This document shows positions 24,305 to 32,190 of a stretch of DNA of 64,000 nucleotides, piece after piece. The stretch spans positions 1 through 64,000 of the forward strand of contig CAZHDY010000001.1 of assembly GCA_964531025.1 (NCBI GenBank), given 5' to 3'. The translations under genes and the position numbers were made by a program. The notes beneath the pieces were generated by a model. It did not search any database, had not been told where the DNA came from, and saw only the letters and a program-made list of their open reading frames with translations. Source of the DNA: CALMEC01 sp964531025 (GTDB taxonomy: Bacteria > Actinomycetota > Thermoleophilia > Miltoncostaeales > Miltoncostaeaceae). Each line of letters starts with the position of its first letter. Positions within the stretch are counted from its first letter, which is position 1.

Positions 24305-25581
24305 ACTCGCTGCGCCGACTTCGTGTCGCCGTGGCAGATATCGATCGAACGGCCCGCGACCTCCAACCACCCCCTCCGGATCCCGGTATCCGTGACCAGG
24401 TCGCCGCGATCGTGGCCGACGTGGAGACGCGCGGTGACGCGGCGCTCGTGGACGTCGTCCGGCGCTTCGACGATCCGGGTTTCACGGCGGACCGCATCCG
24501 CGTGGACGAGGACGAGGTCCGGGCGGCGCGTGCCGCGGCCGATCCCGCCCTCCTCCGGTCCCTGGAGGTGGCGGCGGCCCAGGTGCGTGCACTGGCCGAG
24601 CGAATGAGGGGAGGGGACGTCGCGTCCGACCTGCCGCTGGGACAGCGCATCACCGTGCGGAGCATCCCCGTGGAGTCCGTCGGCGCGTACGTGCCCGGTG
24701 GACGGGCGGCGTATCCGTCCAGCCTGATCATGGCCGTCGTGCCCGCGCAGGTGGCGGGAGTGGAGCGCATCGCCGTCGCATCGCCGGTCGGGGGCGACGG
24801 AAAGGTGGCCGCTCCGATCCTTGCAGCCGCCGATCTGCTCGGCATCACCGAGGTCTACGCGGTCGGTGGGCCGTCCGTCATCGCGGCGTTCGCGTACGGC
24901 ACCGCGACCATCGCGCCCGTATCGGTGATCAGCGGGCCCGGCAGCGCGTGGGTGCAGGAGGCCAAACGTCAGGTGTTCGGGCGGGTCGGCATCGACTCGG
25001 TGGCGGGGCCCAGCGAGGTCGTCGTCATCGCCGCCGGAGATGTGGACGCCGAGGCCATCGCGGCGGACCTCTGTGCACAGGCCGAACACGGGCCCGACTC
25101 GCCTGCGATCCTCGTGTCTCCGGACGCCGCCCTGCTCGATGCGGTGGCGTCGGATCTCGAGACGCGCGATGTGTCCGGCATCATCACGCTCGTCCAGGTC
25201 GACGATCTCGAATCGGCCGTCCGCTTCGCCGAGGAGTTCGCACCCGAGCACCTCCAGATCGACGTCCCGGACGCCGCCGTCGTCGCCGCACGGATCCATC
25301 ATGCGGGTGCCGTGTTCCTCGGTGCGAACGGGGGAACGGCCTTCGGCGACTATGTTGCCGGGAGCAACCACATCCTTCCCACGGGACGTGCGGCGCGCTT
25401 CGCGTCGTCGGTCTCGCCGGCGACGTATCTTCGTCGCATGTCGGTGGTCGATCTGAGCGACGCGGCCACCACGGCCCTCGCCCCGCACGTGGCGACCATC
25501 GCGTCGGCCGAGGGTTTCCCACACCACCAGCGTTCCGCCGAGCTTCGGGCGGCACGGATCGAAAGGACCAAAGGGTCATGA
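24301..25581 (+). CDS. hisD: Histidinol dehydrogenase
   Basis: A 426-aa zinc enzyme oxidising L-histidinol to L-histidine with two NAD+ in the last two pathway steps. The start GTG 24301 overlaps the hisG stop. Signature stretches: VESVGAYVPGGRAAYPSSLI, VYAVGGPSVIAAFAYGTATI, FGRVGIDSVAGPSEVVVIA, CAQAEHGPDSPAILVS (with the zinc-ligand QAEH), EFAPEHLQID and VGTAFGDY-like GGTAFGDYVAGSNHILPTG. Full length for the family. It is followed by hisB with an ATGA overlap. Confidence 0.96.
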   Translation: MNSLRRLRVAVADIDRTARDLQPPPPDPGIRDQVAAIVADVETRGDAALVDVVRRFDDPGFTADRIRVDEDEVRAARAAADPALLRSLEVAAAQVRALAERMRGGDVASDLPLGQRITVRSIPVESVGAYVPGGRAAYPSSLIMAVVPAQVAGVERIAVASPVGGDGKVAAPILAAADLLGITEVYAVGGPSVIAAFAYGTATIAPVSVISGPGSAWVQEAKRQVFGRVGIDSVAGPSEVVVIAAGDVDAEAIAADLCAQAEHGPDSPAILVSPDAALLDAVASDLETRDVSGIITLVQVDDLESAVRFAEEFAPEHLQIDVPDAAVVAARIHHAGAVFLGANGGTAFGDYVAGSNHILPTGRAARFASSVSPATYLRRMSVVDLSDAATTALAPHVATIASAEGFPHHQRSAELRAARIERTKGS

Positions 25582-26165
25582 CGCGTCAGGCGGACATACG
25601 GCGGACCACGGGCGAGACGGACGTCCGCGTGTCGCTGGGCCTGGACGGCGACGGTGCCGTCACCGCGACGACGGGGGTCGGCTTCTTCGACCACATGCTG
25701 GTGCTCTTCGGACGGCACGGCCGCTTCACCCTCGACGTGGAGACCACCGGCGACCTGGAGACCGGCAGTCACCACACCGTCGAGGACACGGGCATCGTCA
25801 TCGGACAGGCGCTCGACCAGGCGCTCGGCGATCGCGCGGGCATCGAGCGGTACGGATCCGCCTTCGTCCCGATGGACGAGTCGCTCGCCCACGCGGTGGT
25901 CGACATCTCGGGCCGTCCATGCCTTGCTCTCGATCTCGACCTGCCCTTCGCGGTGATCGGCGGTTTCGAGACCGATCTCGTCCAGGAGTTCCTGCGCGGG
26001 CTGGTGAACCACGCGAAGCTGACGCTGCACGTGCGTCAGCTGGCGGGCGTGAATCCGCACCACGTCATCGAGGGCGTCTTCAAGGCCACCGCACGGGCGC
26101 TGGCCCAGGCGGTCGCCATCAACCCGGATGTCCGGGGCATCCCGTCGACGAAGGGTCTCCTGTGA
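25578..26165 (+). CDS. hisB: Imidazoleglycerol-phosphate dehydratase
   Basis: A 195-aa monofunctional HisB (no phosphatase domain) that dehydrates imidazoleglycerol phosphate to imidazole acetol phosphate. Metal-binding motifs are all present: GVGFFDHMLVLFGRHGRF, GSHHTVEDTGIVIGQAL, YGSAFVPMDESLAHAVVDIS, and the C-terminal LTLHVRQLAGVNPHHVIEGV. The start ATG 25578 overlaps the hisD stop; AAAGGA lies upstream. The usual hisC before hisB in actinobacteria is missing here, so the aminotransferase must be encoded elsewhere. Confidence 0.96.
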   Translation: MTRQADIRRTTGETDVRVSLGLDGDGAVTATTGVGFFDHMLVLFGRHGRFTLDVETTGDLETGSHHTVEDTGIVIGQALDQALGDRAGIERYGSAFVPMDESLAHAVVDISGRPCLALDLDLPFAVIGGFETDLVQEFLRGLVNHAKLTLHVRQLAGVNPHHVIEGVFKATARALAQAVAINPDVRGIPSTKGLL

Positions 26166-26791
26166 GCCTCCGCGTGGCGGTCCTGGATTACGAGATGAGC
26201 AATCTGCGCTCGGCGGCGAAGGCGCTCGAGCGTCACGGCGCCGCGGTCACGGTGGTGCGTCGTCCCGACGAGATCGGTGAGGTCGACGCACTCGTGCTGC
26301 CCGGAGACGGGCACTTCGGCGAGGCCATGAGGCGCCTGCGGTCCTCAGGGCTCGCGGAGGCCGTCACCGACGCCGCCGGGCGGGGCACCGCGGTCCTGGG
26401 CATCTGCATCGGCCTGCAGGTCCTCTTCGACCACAGCGACGAGGATCCGGACGAGGCCGGCCTGGGGCTCATCCCGGGCTCGGTCCGGCGTCTGGACGAC
26501 ACGGCCAAGGTTCCGCACATCGGATGGTCGACGGTCACCTTCTCGGCCGGATGCCCGATCGCTCCTGCGACGCCGGATCCGGCCTACTACTTCCTGCACA
26601 GCTACGCCGTCGTCCCCGCGGACTCCACAGACGTCCAGGCCACCGCGCATCACGGGGCGGGCGACTTCTGCGCGGTCGCCGCCCGTGGCCACGTGATGGG
26701 TGTCCAGTTCCACCCCGAGAAGTCGAGTGACGAGGGACTGGCGCTGATCGAGCGCTGGATCGCCCACGTCGGCACGGAGGTCCACGCGTGA
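26162..26791 (+). CDS. hisH: Imidazole glycerol phosphate synthase, glutaminase subunit
   Basis: A 209-aa class I glutamine amidotransferase that supplies ammonia to HisF. The triad is visible: nucleophile Cys in VLGICIGLQVLFD and His-Glu in GVQFHPEKSSDEG. The N-terminal VLDYEMSNLRSAAKALE and PGDGHFGEAM match HisH. GICIGLQ replaces the usual GICLGMQ, a mild variation. GTG 26162 overlaps hisB. It pairs with hisF two genes later. Confidence 0.95.
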   Translation: MSLRVAVLDYEMSNLRSAAKALERHGAAVTVVRRPDEIGEVDALVLPGDGHFGEAMRRLRSSGLAEAVTDAAGRGTAVLGICIGLQVLFDHSDEDPDEAGLGLIPGSVRRLDDTAKVPHIGWSTVTFSAGCPIAPATPDPAYYFLHSYAVVPADSTDVQATAHHGAGDFCAVAARGHVMGVQFHPEKSSDEGLALIERWIAHVGTEVHA

Positions 26792-27528
26792 TCACGCTCT
26801 ACCCCGCGATCGATCTGCAGGACGGCTCGGCGGTCCGTCTCGTCCAGGGCGACTTCGCGGCGTCGACCACCTTCAACGAGGATCCGCTCGCCCAGGCGCA
26901 GCACTTCGCCGACGGCGGTGCGACCGCGCTGCACGTGGTGGACCTCGACGGAGCCCGCAAGGGTGAGCCCGCACACGCGCCGCTCATCGCCGAGATCGCC
27001 AACCGCTTTCCCGGGACGGTCCAACTGGGCGGCGGACTCCGCAGCCGCGCCGCCATCGAGACCGCCATGGCCACCGGGGTCGAGCGGGTCGTCCTCGGGA
27101 CGGCCGCGCTCCAGGACCGCGACCTCCTCAACTGGGCCGTCGACCGGCTGGAGAGCGCCCTCGCCGTCGGCATCGACGCCCGTGAGGGCAAGGTCGCGAC
27201 GCACGGCTGGCAACAGGTCACCGACATCGACGCGACGACGCTCGCGGCCGACCTCGTGACGACCGGCGTGCGGTGCATCATCTACACCGACATCGGCCGT
27301 GACGGCATGCTGTCGGGGCCCAACGTGAACGCACTGCGCCGCGTGGCCGACGCCGCGCCACCGCTCAACATCATCGCCTCGGGCGGCATCTCGAGCCTTC
27401 AGGATCTGGCGACCCTTCGCGATGCGCGCATCGCCAACCTCACGGGTGTCATCGTCGGTCGGGCGCTCTACGAGGACCGATTCGACATCCCTCAGGCGCT
27501 TCGGGTCCTGGCGGGTGGCGCCGCGTGA
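26788..27528 (+). CDS. hisA: ProFAR isomerase (phosphoribosylformimino-AICAR-phosphate isomerase)
   Basis: A 246-aa TIM barrel. The catalytic Asp of strand 1 is in LYPAIDLQDGSAVRLVQGDF, the second in RCIIYTDIGRDGMLSGPNV, and the phosphate-binding motifs are QLGGGLRSRAAIE and IASGGISSLQDL. In some actinobacteria this enzyme (PriA) also isomerises phosphoribosylanthranilate for tryptophan synthesis; the sequence alone does not decide this. It overlaps hisH and hisF by 4 bp each. Confidence 0.93.
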   Translation: MITLYPAIDLQDGSAVRLVQGDFAASTTFNEDPLAQAQHFADGGATALHVVDLDGARKGEPAHAPLIAEIANRFPGTVQLGGGLRSRAAIETAMATGVERVVLGTAALQDRDLLNWAVDRLESALAVGIDAREGKVATHGWQQVTDIDATTLAADLVTTGVRCIIYTDIGRDGMLSGPNVNALRRVADAAPPLNIIASGGISSLQDLATLRDARIANLTGVIVGRALYEDRFDIPQALRVLAGGAA

Positions 27529-28280
27529 TCCGTGTGATCCCCTGCCTCGACGTGAAGGACGGCCGGGTGGTGAAGGGCGTCAACTTCGTCGGGCTGCGCG
27601 ACGCGGGCGACCCGGTCGAGCTCGCCGCGCGCTACGACCGCGAGGGCGCCGACGAGATCGTCTTCCTCGATATCACCGCCAGCCACGAGCAGCGCGCCAC
27701 CATCGTCGAGCTCGCCCGTCACACGGCGGAGGAGGTCTTCATCCCCTTCACCATCGGCGGTGGCCTCCGTACCGAGGAGGACGTGCAGGCGGTACTCGCC
27801 GCGGGCGCCGACAAGGTGTCCATCAACTCTGCCGCGATCCGGGATCCCGACCTGATCACGCGCTGCGCCAACCACTTCGGCTCGCAGTGCATCGTGGTGG
27901 CCATCGACGCAAAGCGCCGGGACGACGGCACCGGCTGGGAGGTCTACCTGAACGGTGGCCGCCTGGCGACGGGGCGCGAGGCCGTCGCCTGGGCGCGCGA
28001 GGCCGCCGAGCGCGGGGCGGGCGAGCTGCTCGTCACGAGCATGGATCGCGACGGCACGAAGGACGGCTTCGACACCGAGCTGCTGGCGCGGATCGCCGAG
28101 GCCGTGAACGTGCCGATCATCGCGTCCGGTGGTGCCGGCACCCTCGAGCACTTCGCCGAGGGCGCGATCCGGGGACGCGCGGACGCCGTGCTGGCCGCGT
28201 CCGTCTTCCACGACGGCGTGTACTCGGTGTCAGAGGTGAAGTCGGCGATGGCCGACGCAGGTGTCCCCGTCCGGCAGTAA
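27525..28280 (+). CDS. hisF: Imidazole glycerol phosphate synthase, cyclase subunit
   Basis: A 251-aa TIM barrel that closes the imidazole ring using ammonia from HisH, releasing AICAR. Motifs: VIPCLDVKDGRVVKGVNFVG (catalytic Asp), IPFTIGGGLRTEEDVQAVLA, DKVSINSAAIRDPDLI, LVTSMDRDGTKDGFD (second Asp), and IIASGGAGTLEHF. GTG 27525 overlaps hisA. It ends the overlapping operon, with the ridA promoter embedded in its last codons. Confidence 0.97.
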   Translation: MIRVIPCLDVKDGRVVKGVNFVGLRDAGDPVELAARYDREGADEIVFLDITASHEQRATIVELARHTAEEVFIPFTIGGGLRTEEDVQAVLAAGADKVSINSAAIRDPDLITRCANHFGSQCIVVAIDAKRRDDGTGWEVYLNGGRLATGREAVAWAREAAERGAGELLVTSMDRDGTKDGFDTELLARIAEAVNVPIIASGGAGTLEHFAEGAIRGRADAVLAASVFHDGVYSVSEVKSAMADAGVPVRQ

Positions 28281-28283
28281 GGT
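28278..28283 (+). promoter_or_regulatory. -10 box of a leaderless ridA promoter at the hisF stop
   Basis: TAAGGT includes the hisF stop TAA and ends 6 nt before ATG 28290. No ribosome binding site is present, so ridA may be transcribed separately as a leaderless message in addition to read-through from the his operon. Confidence 0.45.
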
Positions 28284-28289
28284 CGTTCC

Positions 28290-28670
28290 ATGGAACCGAT
28301 TCGAACCACCGCGGCGCCCGCACCGGTGCAGGGCGCGCCGTACAGCCAGGCGATCGACACGGGATCGCTCGTCTTCGTCTCGGGGCAGGTGCCCCTGGAC
28401 GCCGGAGGGACGCTGGTCGGCGAGGACATCGCCCTCCAGACCCGCCAGTGCCTCGACAACATCGCGGCGATCCTCGCGGAGGCCGGTCTGGGCCTCGCGG
28501 ACGTGGCCAAGACGACCGTCTACATGACGGACCTGGGCGAGTTCAGCGCCATGAACGCCGCGTACGCCGAGGGGTTCGCGGCCCATGCCCCGGCCCGCGC
28601 CACCGTCGGTGTGGCGGCACTTCCCGCCGGCGCCCGCGTCGAGATCGAGGCCGTCGCCGTCAGGCCCTGA
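28290..28670 (+). CDS. ridA: RidA family enamine/imine deaminase
   Basis: A 126-aa RidA/YjgF/UK114 protein: APAPVQGAPYSQAIDTGSLV, FVSGQVPLD, TRQCLDNIAAILAEAGLGLA, VAKTTVYMTDLGEF, and the catalytic Arg in APARATVGVAALPAGARVEI. RidA hydrolyses reactive 2-aminoacrylate and related enamines formed by PLP enzymes, protecting branched-chain and other amino acid synthesis. It is 9 bp after hisF, which fits linkage to amino acid biosynthesis, and is convergent with the next small gene. Confidence 0.94.
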   Translation: MEPIRTTAAPAPVQGAPYSQAIDTGSLVFVSGQVPLDAGGTLVGEDIALQTRQCLDNIAAILAEAGLGLADVAKTTVYMTDLGEFSAMNAAYAEGFAAHAPARATVGVAALPAGARVEIEAVAVRP

Positions 28671-28679
28671 CCGAGCCGG

Positions 28680-28934
28680 CTATTCCCACCAGGTACGGCG
28701 TTCGCGCAGGCTGTCGAGCGCGATGCGGTCGATGTAGTCCGGAGCCTCGCTGATGGGCTTCCCCTCGTTCTCCGGGGCGAGCACCCACTCCCGGAAGCGG
28801 GCCTCGCAGCGGTCGAGTTCCTCCTGGAGCTCGACGATCGTGAGATGCTCATACAGCTTCCATCGCTCGAAGAGTTCGGGCATCGCCACGTTCGTTGACT
28901 GACGGAGCTTCTCGGACAGGGGATCGTAGGTCAT
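28680..28934 (-). CDS. Conserved-looking 84-aa protein of unknown function
   Basis: 84 aa from ATG 28934, convergent with ridA (9-bp gap). The sequence STNVAMPELFERWKLYEHLT, then IVELQEELDRCEARFREWVL and ENEGKPISEAPDYIDRIALD, is amphipathic and helical, with a central coiled-coil-like EELDRCEARFRE stretch and an Arg/Trp-rich end (RERRTWWE). I do not recognise a named family. Its start codon is only 3 bp from that of the divergent nucleotidyltransferase gene, so its promoter must lie inside that gene. An internal ATG (28883) is an alternative start. Confidence 0.6.
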   Translation of the reverse strand: MTYDPLSEKLRQSTNVAMPELFERWKLYEHLTIVELQEELDRCEARFREWVLAPENEGKPISEAPDYIDRIALDSLRERRTWWE

Positions 28935-28937
28935 TGC

Positions 28938-30128
28938 ATGGATGATATTCCCTCGCTGAGGCGCCTTGTGCGCGAACATCCCCTCCTGAATCCGCTCGCC
29001 GGCGTCTGCGGGGACGCATCGGCGAGTCTGGTCGGCGGTGTCGTTCGCGACGGGCTGCTGGGACGCGATCACTCGGGTGACGTCGACGTCGTCGTCGAGG
29101 GCGATGGGATCGCGGTCGCGCGCCGTCTGGCGGAGCACACGGGTGCCCGACTGGTGACACACGAACGCTTCGGCACGGCTCTCGTCACGGGGACCGACGG
29201 GCGCAGCATCGACATCGTGAGCGCCCGGCGCGAGTCGTATCCGCGTCCGGGCGTCCTCCCCGAGGTCGAACCCGGGACCATCACCGACGACCTGACCCGG
29301 CGTGACTTCACGATCAACGCCATGGCCCACCGGCTCACCGGCTCCGACGCAGGGCATCTCCTCGATCCCTTCGACGGCCGGCGAGACCTCGAGGCCGGGC
29401 TCGTACGCGTGCTCCATCCTGCGTCCTTCGTGGACGATCCCAGCCGGCTGCTGCGTGCCGTGCGGTATGCGGCCCGGCTGGGGTTCGCGCTCGCGCCGGA
29501 CACCGCCGCCCTGGCCCGGGGCGCGGCCTCGTCGCTGACCCTGTCCGTGGCACGGAATCTCCTTGAACTGCGGCGTCTCCTGGACGAGGACACGGCGGCG
29601 GATGCCCTGGATCGGGCGCGTGCGCTCGGCGTGCCGTGGGTCGTCGACGATCCCGATCGCGAGAACATCTTTCGACGTGTGGCCGCGGCCGTCGGCCGGG
29701 ACGGTGCTCCGGCCATCCCCGTTTGGGCGCTCCGCCTGGCCCTCGCCGTGGGCCTCGACGAACGGGGGAGGGTGGCACTCGACGCCGAGACACGGGCGAT
29801 CTGCGGCGGTGTCGACGCAGTGGACGGTCTGACGGAGGCCCTCGGCGCCGTCACGCGACGATCGGAGGTCGACCGGATCCTCCGTCGGGCCCATCCCGCG
29901 ACGCAGGTGATCGCCGTGGCGCACGGCGAGGAGATCGTGGCGGACTGGTGGGCGACGACACGGGACATGGTGCTTGCGGTCGACGGTGACGACGTCGTCG
30001 GTACCGGGATCGCATCGGGGCCACGCGTCGGCCGGGTCCTGGCCGATCTGCGTGCCGCCGTGATCGACGGTCATGTCGGAACGGATCGAGCCGGACAAAT
30101 GGCCTACATCGCGAAGATGGGCGGGTGA
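28938..30128 (+). CDS. CCA-adding enzyme / poly(A) polymerase family nucleotidyltransferase
   Basis: A 396-aa class II nucleotidyltransferase. The head domain has ASLVGGVVRDGLLGRDHSGD with VDVVVEG (two metal-binding Asp), then ALVTGTDGRSIDIVSARRES and LTRRDFTINAMAHRL (the RRDFTINA neck motif). The neck follows with LVRVLHPASFVDDPSRLLRA and VRYAARLGF. These enzymes add or repair the CCA 3' end of tRNAs. That matters here because tRNA-Pro (45987) has no encoded CCA. There is no HD domain and the C-terminus is unusual, so a specialised role (A-adding or CC-adding) is possible. Its stop overlaps pgeF. Confidence 0.85.
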   Translation: MDDIPSLRRLVREHPLLNPLAGVCGDASASLVGGVVRDGLLGRDHSGDVDVVVEGDGIAVARRLAEHTGARLVTHERFGTALVTGTDGRSIDIVSARRESYPRPGVLPEVEPGTITDDLTRRDFTINAMAHRLTGSDAGHLLDPFDGRRDLEAGLVRVLHPASFVDDPSRLLRAVRYAARLGFALAPDTAALARGAASSLTLSVARNLLELRRLLDEDTAADALDRARALGVPWVVDDPDRENIFRRVAAAVGRDGAPAIPVWALRLALAVGLDERGRVALDAETRAICGGVDAVDGLTEALGAVTRRSEVDRILRRAHPATQVIAVAHGEEIVADWWATTRDMVLAVDGDDVVGTGIASGPRVGRVLADLRAAVIDGHVGTDRAGQMAYIAKMGG

Positions 30129-30877
30129 TCAGGATCGAGACCCTCGACGTCGCCACACCGACCGCCGTGCGTGCCGTCTTCACCACGCGACGCGGCGGAA
30201 CCAGTGAGGGTCCGTTCGCCGGACTGAACCTCGGAGTCTCGACCGGTGACGACCCGTCCCGGGTCGGTGAGAACCGCCGGCGCCTGACCGAGCACCTCGG
30301 AGTCGATCCCTCGCGGGTCGTCATGACCAATCAGGTCCACGGCACCAGCGTGCGCCGGGTGGAGGCACCGGACGACGCGGGCAGGTTCATCGCCGCGCGG
30401 ACGGGTTGGGCCGAGGGCGATGGCCTCGCGACCACCGCGGCGGGAACCCCGCTGATGGTGCTGGGGGCCGACTGCCTGCCCATCCTGCTGTGGCGGACCG
30501 ACGGTACCGGCGTGGCCGCCGTCCACGCGGGCTGGCGAGGGCTGATCGACGGTGTCGTGCGATCGGGGGTGACGGCGTTGGACGACGGACCGGTCGCGGC
30601 GGCCATCGGCCCCGGCGCGGGTGTCTGCTGCTACGAGGTCGACGCCCGCCTCAGGACCCGATTCACGGACCGCTACGGATCCGCCACGGTCGTCGGCGAC
30701 AACGTGGACCTCGCCGCGGCGGCTCGCGTGGCATTGGAGGAGGCCGGTGTCGCTTCCGGGGACATCAGCGACGTCGGACGCTGCACCGTGTGTGACTCCG
30801 ACCGTTTTTTCAGCCACCGCCGGGACGGCGCCCGAAGCGGCAGACAGGCGGGACTCATCTGGAGGGTGGGGGAGTGA
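30125..30877 (+). CDS. pgeF: Peptidoglycan editing factor / laccase-domain protein (YfiH family)
   Basis: A 250-aa protein with the Cu-oxidase_4 (DUF152) fold. Metal-site motifs: VVMTNQVHGTSVRRV (His), LMVLGADCLPILLW (Cys), GVAAVHAGWRGLIDGVVRSG (His) and AIGPGAGVCCYEVD. The C-terminal CTVCDSDRFFSHRRDG is typical. Homologues are described as removing misplaced residues from peptidoglycan precursors, and also as purine nucleoside phosphorylases. It begins the usual division-cluster order pgeF-yggS-sepF. GTG 30125 overlaps the preceding stop. Confidence 0.9.
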   Translation: MIRIETLDVATPTAVRAVFTTRRGGTSEGPFAGLNLGVSTGDDPSRVGENRRRLTEHLGVDPSRVVMTNQVHGTSVRRVEAPDDAGRFIAARTGWAEGDGLATTAAGTPLMVLGADCLPILLWRTDGTGVAAVHAGWRGLIDGVVRSGVTALDDGPVAAAIGPGAGVCCYEVDARLRTRFTDRYGSATVVGDNVDLAAAARVALEEAGVASGDISDVGRCTVCDSDRFFSHRRDGARSGRQAGLIWRVGE

Positions 30878-31569
30878 TCGACGCCGGACGCCTGCGCGAG
30901 GCCATGGCCGGCACCCGAGAGCGGATCGACGATGCGGCGCGCCGGTCCGGTCGCGACCCGCAGGATGTGGAGATCGTCCTCGCCGGCAAGTACATCCCGC
31001 CGGAGGAGTCCGAGCTGCTCGCTGCGGCCGGCATCGCGGTGATCGGGGAGAACCGCCTGCAGGATCTCGAGGCCAAGCATGCGTCTCTCGGAGACAGGGT
31101 CACCTTCGACTTCATCGGCCACCTCCAGCGCCGCAAGGTGCGTCGGGTGTTGCCCCTGGTGCGACTGGTCCACTCGGTCGACTCGGTCTCGCTGGCCCGC
31201 GAGATCTCGGAGCGTGCCGACGGAACCGTGCGCATCCTCATCCAGGTCAACACGAGCGGCGAGCCCACGAAGGGCGGGGTCGCGCCGAGCGGGCTGGCAC
31301 GGTTCATGGACGAGATCGATGAACTGCCGAACCTCGTGGTGGGAGGGTTCATGACCCTGCCCCCGAAATGTGAGTCGGCCGAGGATGCTCGCCCGTTCTT
31401 CGCGAGTCTGCGAGAGTTGCAGGGCCAATTCGCCGGTGGATGGTCCGATCGGCACGATTTTCGGGATCTTTCGATGGGCACAAGTCAGGATTTTCTCGTC
31501 GCTGTGGAGGAAGGCGCGACTCGAGTGCGAATTGGTCGTGCGATGATCGAACTGGCTCAGGTGAGTTAA
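30874..31569 (+). CDS. yggS: PLP homeostasis protein (YggS/PLPBP family)
   Basis: A 231-aa protein with the alanine-racemase-like N-terminal barrel fold. PLP-binding Lys is in VEIVLAGKYIPPEE (usual LVAVSK). Other motifs: VIGENRLQDLEAKH, FDFIGHLQRRKVRRVLP, VHSVDSVSLAREIS, ILIQVNTSGEPTKGGVAP, LSMGTSQDFLVAVEEGATRV and RIGRAM. Family members bind PLP without known catalysis and buffer vitamin B6 and amino acid pools. GTG 30874 overlaps pgeF; its TAA shares one base with the sepF ATG. Confidence 0.93.
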   Translation: MIDAGRLREAMAGTRERIDDAARRSGRDPQDVEIVLAGKYIPPEESELLAAAGIAVIGENRLQDLEAKHASLGDRVTFDFIGHLQRRKVRRVLPLVRLVHSVDSVSLAREISERADGTVRILIQVNTSGEPTKGGVAPSGLARFMDEIDELPNLVVGGFMTLPPKCESAEDARPFFASLRELQGQFAGGWSDRHDFRDLSMGTSQDFLVAVEEGATRVRIGRAMIELAQVS

Positions 31570-32138
31570 TGGCGCTCTCGGACTTCTGGCACAAGACCCT
31601 CGTCTACTTCGGCATGGCCGATGGTGAGGACGACGATTTCGCTCCCGAGAGGGAGCCGCGCAAGCCGTCGCGTCGTGAGCGGGATCGCGAGGAGCGCGGC
31701 GAGCGCGAGGGCTTCGACGAGATCTACGGCGAGCGTCCCAACGTCCGGCGCATCGGTTCGCGCCGTCGCGACGATTTTGACGAGATCTTCCGCGAGGACG
31801 AGCCGCTCGGTGCCGGCGCGCGCGCCACACCGATCCGCCCGGTCGAGTCACCACGTCAGGCGATGCAGGTGCACCTGGTGGTCCCCAAGAGCTTCAACGA
31901 CGTCCAGCAGGTCGCCGACAAGTTCAAGGCGAGCGTCCCCGTCATCCTCAACCTCCAGAGCGCCGAGATGGACCTCGCGAAGCGGCTCATCGACTTCACG
32001 AGCGGTCTCACGTACGCGCTGGACGGCGGGATGCAGCGGGTCGCCGACAAGGTGTTCCTCCTGACTCCGCGCAACGTCGAGGTCTCGGCCGAGGAACGCG
32101 CACGTCTGCTCGAAAAGGGCTTCTTCAACCAGTACTGA
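31569..32138 (+). CDS. sepF: Cell division protein SepF
   Basis: A 189-aa protein: an N-terminal membrane-binding amphipathic helix (MALSDFWHKTLVYFGMADGE), a long charged Arg/Glu-rich linker (~25-90), and the C-terminal SepF dimer domain (QVHLVVPKSFNDVQQVADKF, then VPVILNLQSAEMDLAKRLID, FTSGLTYALDGGMQRVADKV and FLLTPRNVEVS). SepF anchors FtsZ to the membrane and is the main FtsZ tether in actinobacteria. ftsZ itself is not next to it here. ATG 31569 overlaps the yggS stop by one base (TAATG). Confidence 0.95.
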   Translation: MALSDFWHKTLVYFGMADGEDDDFAPEREPRKPSRRERDREERGEREGFDEIYGERPNVRRIGSRRRDDFDEIFREDEPLGAGARATPIRPVESPRQAMQVHLVVPKSFNDVQQVADKFKASVPVILNLQSAEMDLAKRLIDFTSGLTYALDGGMQRVADKVFLLTPRNVEVSAEERARLLEKGFFNQY

Positions 32139-32190
32139 GTCCCGGCCCCGGGGCACGGCGTTCCGGGGTGGTGCCTGCAAGGATGTCCCC

